Assembly: GCA_024811115.1 (NCBI GenBank)
Contig: JAKOGH010000043.1
Coordinates: 1-11,625, forward strand
Direction: 5' to 3'
DNA length: 11,625 bases
Origin: Terana coerulea
Lineage: Eukaryota > Basidiomycota > Agaricomycetes > Polyporales > Phanerochaetaceae
Shown here: positions 7,952 to 11,625 of the stretch, piece after piece
Layout: each line of letters opens with the position of its first letter
Position numbering within the stretch: position 1 is the first letter of the stretch
Translations under genes and position numbers: made by a program
The notes under the pieces: model-generated
What the model saw: only the letters and a program-made list of their open reading frames with translations
Told to the model about the DNA's origin: nothing
The model's database searches: none

Positions 7952-9726
7952 TTATGTTGATTCTAGCCTGCGCATCTCTTGCGCAATCGCAAATCTGACG
8001 GCAGCTTCCACGTCGTAGGCTTCGTGCGTCGGAATGTGTCGGGGAGGTCCCTGCTCAGGCTGGTACACGCCAGTATGCACGAGGATAGATTTCCATCCGG
8101 CTGCATTCGCTCCAGCGATGTCTACCGAACAACGTCAATTTACCGACATTGTGAGAAGAAAACAAACCGCACCTGACTCAGGGTTGTCTATATGCGCCAG
8201 AGCTCGTTAGAGTTGCAGACATTTCTGCCATGTATGGAGTACGTACCGCCAATCATGTACCTGAAGGATAATGGTAAGCTCCCACTGACACGAAAACATA
8301 GCACATGACGTACATCTGGGGCATTGTTGCGACTGGACGACCTTGGATCTCCTCCAGTCTGTCTAGTACTACCTGCTCCGCGAATTTGTACGTCTCGGCC
8401 GACGGTTTCCCATACTGCACGTACGGATACGGTGCTCCCGTCAACGCCTACGTGGCTCAACTTCAGCTTCGACGCCTTCGCCTCAAGAATCGCCCCGACC
8501 TTGTACACAGCCTGAAACGCCTCTTTGAAAGCCCCCTGTCCGAGCCGTGGCTGGTCGAAATCCGAGCGCCATATCAGGTCCGGGTTGCAAAACACGAGCT
8601 CGACGGGCTTCTCAGCTTTCTTGTACGACCCGCCGATGATGCCGCCGGATTGGATAACGTCGCACATGACTTGCGTGTCCAGCGCCCAGTTGTGCGGGTC
8701 GTGGAAGACGAAGATGGCTTGGATGGGCGTAGCGGAGAAATCTACGGGCTAGGCACGCGTGAGCTGGCGGACAGCGAAGGTGGTTGGGTTGCACGCACTC
8801 TGGCGCTTTTGCGTTCATCCGCTGTGAGGTCGTAGATTGGCCAGACGCTTTGTATAATTTCAGACATTGAGACTAGAGTGCATATATGCGCTTGATATGG
8901 CACTTACGCCGGGTTCCAGGCTTTGACATCAAGCGTAGTGAACGCATGCTTGAATCCATAGCTAGAGGGCATTAGTCCTCCGTGAAGCCCCGAACGATCA
9001 AGATGGGCTTACACTTCAGCGACTTTCCGAACTTCATCATTGCGTCCACCCAGGACGAGCACCGGGACGTCCGTGTACTTCTCCACTACGGTCTTCAGGA
9101 TGGTGTGGGCTTGGATGTATTGCGTAGGCTTAATCTATGAACAGCATGATGTGTATTCACAATTGTAGAGCGCATCAACGTACTTCAATCTCCAGCAGTT
9201 TCGATAATGACTTGCATCTCTTTGCCTCGTCAACTCCGCCTCCATTCGTAAGCTGTGTGCTGTGTTAAGTGCCGATAGGAGCAACGACGACATAAGTCTA
9301 ACCAGAATGTAAGGTATTTTCCTACGAGCACTCATCAGCCACAGAGATCATGAACAAATGGATAGATTTACGTCTGAAACTGGTTCTCGCGCTCGAGTAA
9401 TGATAACGCAGCCTTCGCGGAGGGAATGGCATGAGAGCCACGTATTAACACGCCGTCCTACGGAGCATTTGGTTACAGCAGGGATATAAATTTTGCTTAT
9501 TTCGAACGTACAATGTCGAATGCGAAAGCCAAAGGTGCGTTCTCGGGCTTTATCGTGTTACCTGTCTCGAGTTCTGTCAGCTAATTGGCAGCGACACTAC
9601 CGGGTTACACATCTCACTTGGACGTTGAACCCATCGTCTCGCAGAGGGAGTAGTCCGTGCAGAGAGTCTCTTTTGGAAGTGTAGAGAAGGATGGATATGG
9701 GAGGAGACCCGAGAGGAACGTAACAT
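7952..9726 (-). CDS. CECR5: HAD-superfamily class IIA hydrolase, CECR5/HDHD5 type, mitochondrial leader, 13 exons
   Basis: Thirteen minus-strand exons join to 380 codons: 9726-9618, 9561-9512, 9457-9372, 9321-9303, 9252-9184, 9134-9013, 8961-8908, 8847-8799, 8748-8500, 8447-8314, 8260-8247, 8187-8173 and 8121-7952 (TAA). Introns are 49-60 bases. The protein carries all HAD motifs: FAFDIDGVLIRG (Asp52 nucleophile, Asp54), LLTNGGG (about 89-94), YGKP (Lys283) and IGDNPESDI (Asp319, Asp324). The IIA cap lies between motifs two and three, and family blocks include VFHDPHNWALDTQVMCD, CNPDLIW and PRLGQGAF. The Arg/Ser-rich start, without acids over about 35 residues, suits mitochondrial import, as reported for yeast YKR070W and human HDHD5. 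The family's substrate is not established; phosphatase chemistry is inferred. An in-frame ATG at 9774 would add 16 residues. The weakest splice donors are GTCGGG (8499) and GTTAGA (9302). Length is close to relatives (352 in yeast, 423 in human). Confidence 0.92.
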
Positions 9727-9913
9727 GGCGTGTGCGACGCAAGACGTGTCGGGTGCGCGTGTGCTCGGGTACATCTCCAGAAAAGGAAGTAGTAGGCTTT
9801 GGATCCTAACAAGGCCAAATAGATCTCAGATTTGTGCCGCCGCTTGTTCAAGTCGTTCTTTCACGTTTAACCACCACCACCTCTCTCCCTATACATCGCG
9901 CAACCCGTAACAT
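9727..9913. promoter_or_regulatory. Divergent promoter between the HAD hydrolase and BTB genes
   Basis: Only 187 bases separate the two start codons, so the two genes must share upstream sequence. The plus strand carries a CT-rich tract (about 9868-9890) followed by CTATACAT near 9888-9895, close before the BTB ATG at 9914, a common fungal core-promoter look. No strong TATA is visible for the hydrolase side. Confidence 0.5.
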
Positions 9914-11261
9914 ATGTTAGCGTACGTACAGATCCACATCTCAACACTGAATTTTGGCTACACAGTCTTTCTTTCTAGCAACGACATGCCGAACCTCAAC
10001 GACCTCGAGCTGGTGCCCGGGAGCGTCAAGCGACACTCATCTCTCTATCTTGCCTCTGGCGACGTCGTACTGTCTGTGGCTTCAGACGACAAGACACTTC
10101 TGTTCTGTGTGCATAGATGCATACTGGCGCATCACTCTCCCGTTTTCGAGTCTATCTTTGCGCTACCCGTGAAGGCAGGAGTGAACGAAACTTACCAGGG
10201 TTCGCCCGTCATACGCATACATGACGACTGCAAGGACGTGGAGATGTTTTTAAATGTACTATACACTCCCGGGTACGCGTGTTGACCTCTTTGTTGTGCA
10301 CATACTAAACATATTCCGCTCTGCTATAGATCCTTGCCACTGAAGCGACTGGACCCGCATGCCCCACTTCTCATCAGAGGCGTACTCAAGCTTGCCACCA
10401 AATACCAAGTGGACTCCATCCGTAACAGCATCATCCAACATCTGGAAGACGACTGGCCGACTACACCTCTTGCCTGGCTCCGCCTCTACAACGACGAAAG
10501 GCTCTACACTGAAGACTGCTCGCGGTACAATCCTCTGAAAGAACACGAATTCCCGGAAGACAAGTTCCCTGAGCCGGCATCTGCGATTCGCCTTGCAAGA
10601 GACTTCGACATCCCTCGATCTTGCCGGCCGCGTACCTTCGCCTGTTGTATGCCGACCCCACTCTGGACTGGGACGACATCCGCAAGCGCAAAGACCACTC
10701 GCACGGCCGCCTGCTGCACTCTGCACGCTGGAACCTGCTCGACCACACCGACGCGCTCCGCCTGCTCCAAGGAAGAAGCCGCTTCATCTCGTCCCTGCCG
10801 CACGTCCACCGGGTCTTCATGATTAGCAACGAGGTCTGCAGAGCCGACGACGACTCGCCCGGCTGTCACGAGATCATCGTCAAACAGCACAACACGTTCA
10901 GCGCCACGCGGTACTCGAGCTTCTGGACCGGTGTCGAGGAGGCGGGCGGCCTGACCCCATTCAAGTCATGCAAAAGCTCAGCGACGCCGCTGCGGAATGG
11001 AAGCTCTGTAGCTCTTGTATCGAGATATTTCGGACGAAGGTCGCGACCGAGATCCAGAAACAATGGGACGATCTCCCCGAATCTTTGGTCTTGTTCCCGA
11101 CGTATCCTGAGCCTTTGTACAGGTATGTTGACACTGCATGGAGCGCACATCTACCACGACAGATTCTGGCCGCACGCTTCAGATACCTTCGGGTCACTCC
11201 GCTCAGTGCCACAGCCCACAATACTACTGTCACTATACTGTACTGTTTTCCCCAGCGATGA
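9914..11261 (+). CDS. BTB/POZ-domain protein gene with two apparent one-base deletions
   Basis: Exon model: 9914-9921, 9979-10272, 10330-11122 and 11183-11261 (TGA 11259-11261). The BTB fold is plain near the N-terminus: KRHSSLYLASGDVVLSV, then FCVHRCILAHHSPVFESIF, then VEMFLNVLYTPG, as in the large fungal family of BTB proteins used as adaptors or in signalling. After the 57-base intron (GTACGC donor, CTATAG acceptor) the reading runs KRLDPHAPLLIRGVLKLATKY and on to ARDFDIP. There the frame drops by one near 10611-10618 and resumes as SILPAAYLRLLYADP. It drops again near 10951-10956 and resumes as DPIQVMQKLSDAAAEWKL up to EPLYR. Each join restores a continuous family-like protein of about 370 residues, so two single-base deletions or two sequencing errors are equally possible. 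First and last introns are in-frame multiples of three, so unspliced forms also read through; ATG 9986 is an alternative start. No target is predictable. Confidence 0.75.
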
Positions 11262-11625
11262 TGCTGCTATTTTATACACTACATCCAACAGATTTACTTA
11301 CGCAGTGCCCGTAACTTGAAGGCGAGGGGCAGCCTTCCACTCATGAGACGTACTGTACAGTATACAGTGCTTTGCATATGAAACCGGAAACGCCAGATTT
11401 TCTCGCCTTGTTTGTCCCGTACAAATAGAGCCTTATAAGGTAAGGGAACAGTCACAGGGCGTTACTCTTCGTCATTTGGGCTTGGTCCGCTTGGACACGT
11501 GACGAACGCGTTGTAGAGTGTTCTTCTGCTCGCTCGACTGCTTGTTCTACAAGCTATGTCACTCCATCTATTCGACAAAATGCGCGAGCGCATCGTTGTT
11601 TAGCGCTACAAGCGCGGCAGAGATG
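11262..11625. other. Right-edge flank, no supported gene
   Basis: This is the 3' flank of the BTB gene and perhaps the promoter of a gene beyond the window; the last three bases are ATG. It contains a perfect 12-base palindrome, TACTGTACAGTA, at 11351-11362 and a CACGTGAC E-box-like site at 11496-11503. Neither can be tied to a function from this sequence. Confidence 0.4.

Noticed and set aside
8305..8835. Plus-strand 176-codon ORF
   Set aside because: It is antisense to conserved exons 8-10 of the HAD hydrolase.
9135..9335. Minus-strand 66-codon ORF as a separate small gene
   Set aside because: It reads through introns 4 and 5 of the hydrolase gene; only its KIPYIL portion is real coding frame.

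Overview
The window reads as nuclear DNA of a filamentous basidiomycete, most likely an Agaricomycete; a wood-decay polypore-type fungus is my guess. The signs are compact genes cut by many introns of about 49-61 bases with GT..AG ends and CTRAY-like branch sites, moderately GC-rich exons, and family types common there (GPI-anchored two-domain fasciclin protein, fungal BTB protein, HAD IIA/CECR5 hydrolase). Most exon boundaries were built by hand from protein-family knowledge and splice signals; no transcript data were available.

Layout, left to right. (1) <1-929, + strand: the 3' part of a mismatch-specific uracil/thymine DNA glycosylase (TDG/Mug family), four exons visible, 5' end outside the window. 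(2) 1301-2123, - strand: a decayed coiled-coil gene with two nonsense codons, convergent with the glycosylase. (3) 2794-3705, - strand: a paralogous coiled-coil ORF built from repeats of about 25 residues. It is preceded at 3745-4566 by an Arg/Ser/Pro-rich low-complexity stretch that may be its N-terminal part but is split over three frames. (4) 4986-6405, - strand: an intact four-exon gene for a 420-residue secreted, probably GPI-anchored protein with two FAS1 domains and a TATA box. (5) 6406-7951: about 1.5 kb with no gene I can support beyond the fasciclin promoter. (6) 7952-9726, - strand: a 13-exon gene for a 379-residue CECR5/HDHD5-type HAD hydrolase with a mitochondrial-type leader. Single-frame reading hides it completely because several exons are only 14-19 bases long. 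(7) 9914-11261, + strand: a BTB/POZ-domain gene, divergent from gene 6 across a 187-base shared promoter, with two apparent one-base deletions. (8) 11262-11625: downstream or promoter sequence without a recognised gene.

I see no functional cluster: repair, cell-surface, mitochondrial phosphatase-like and BTB genes are simply neighbours. The most unusual part is the tandem coiled-coil pair, which I cannot assign to a named family: one copy is dead and the other is possibly intact over its coiled-coil half. Next come the micro-exon structure of the HAD gene, where catalytic motifs are cut by introns, and the two frame breaks in an otherwise well-preserved BTB gene. I found no mobile element, CRISPR array, tRNA or rRNA.
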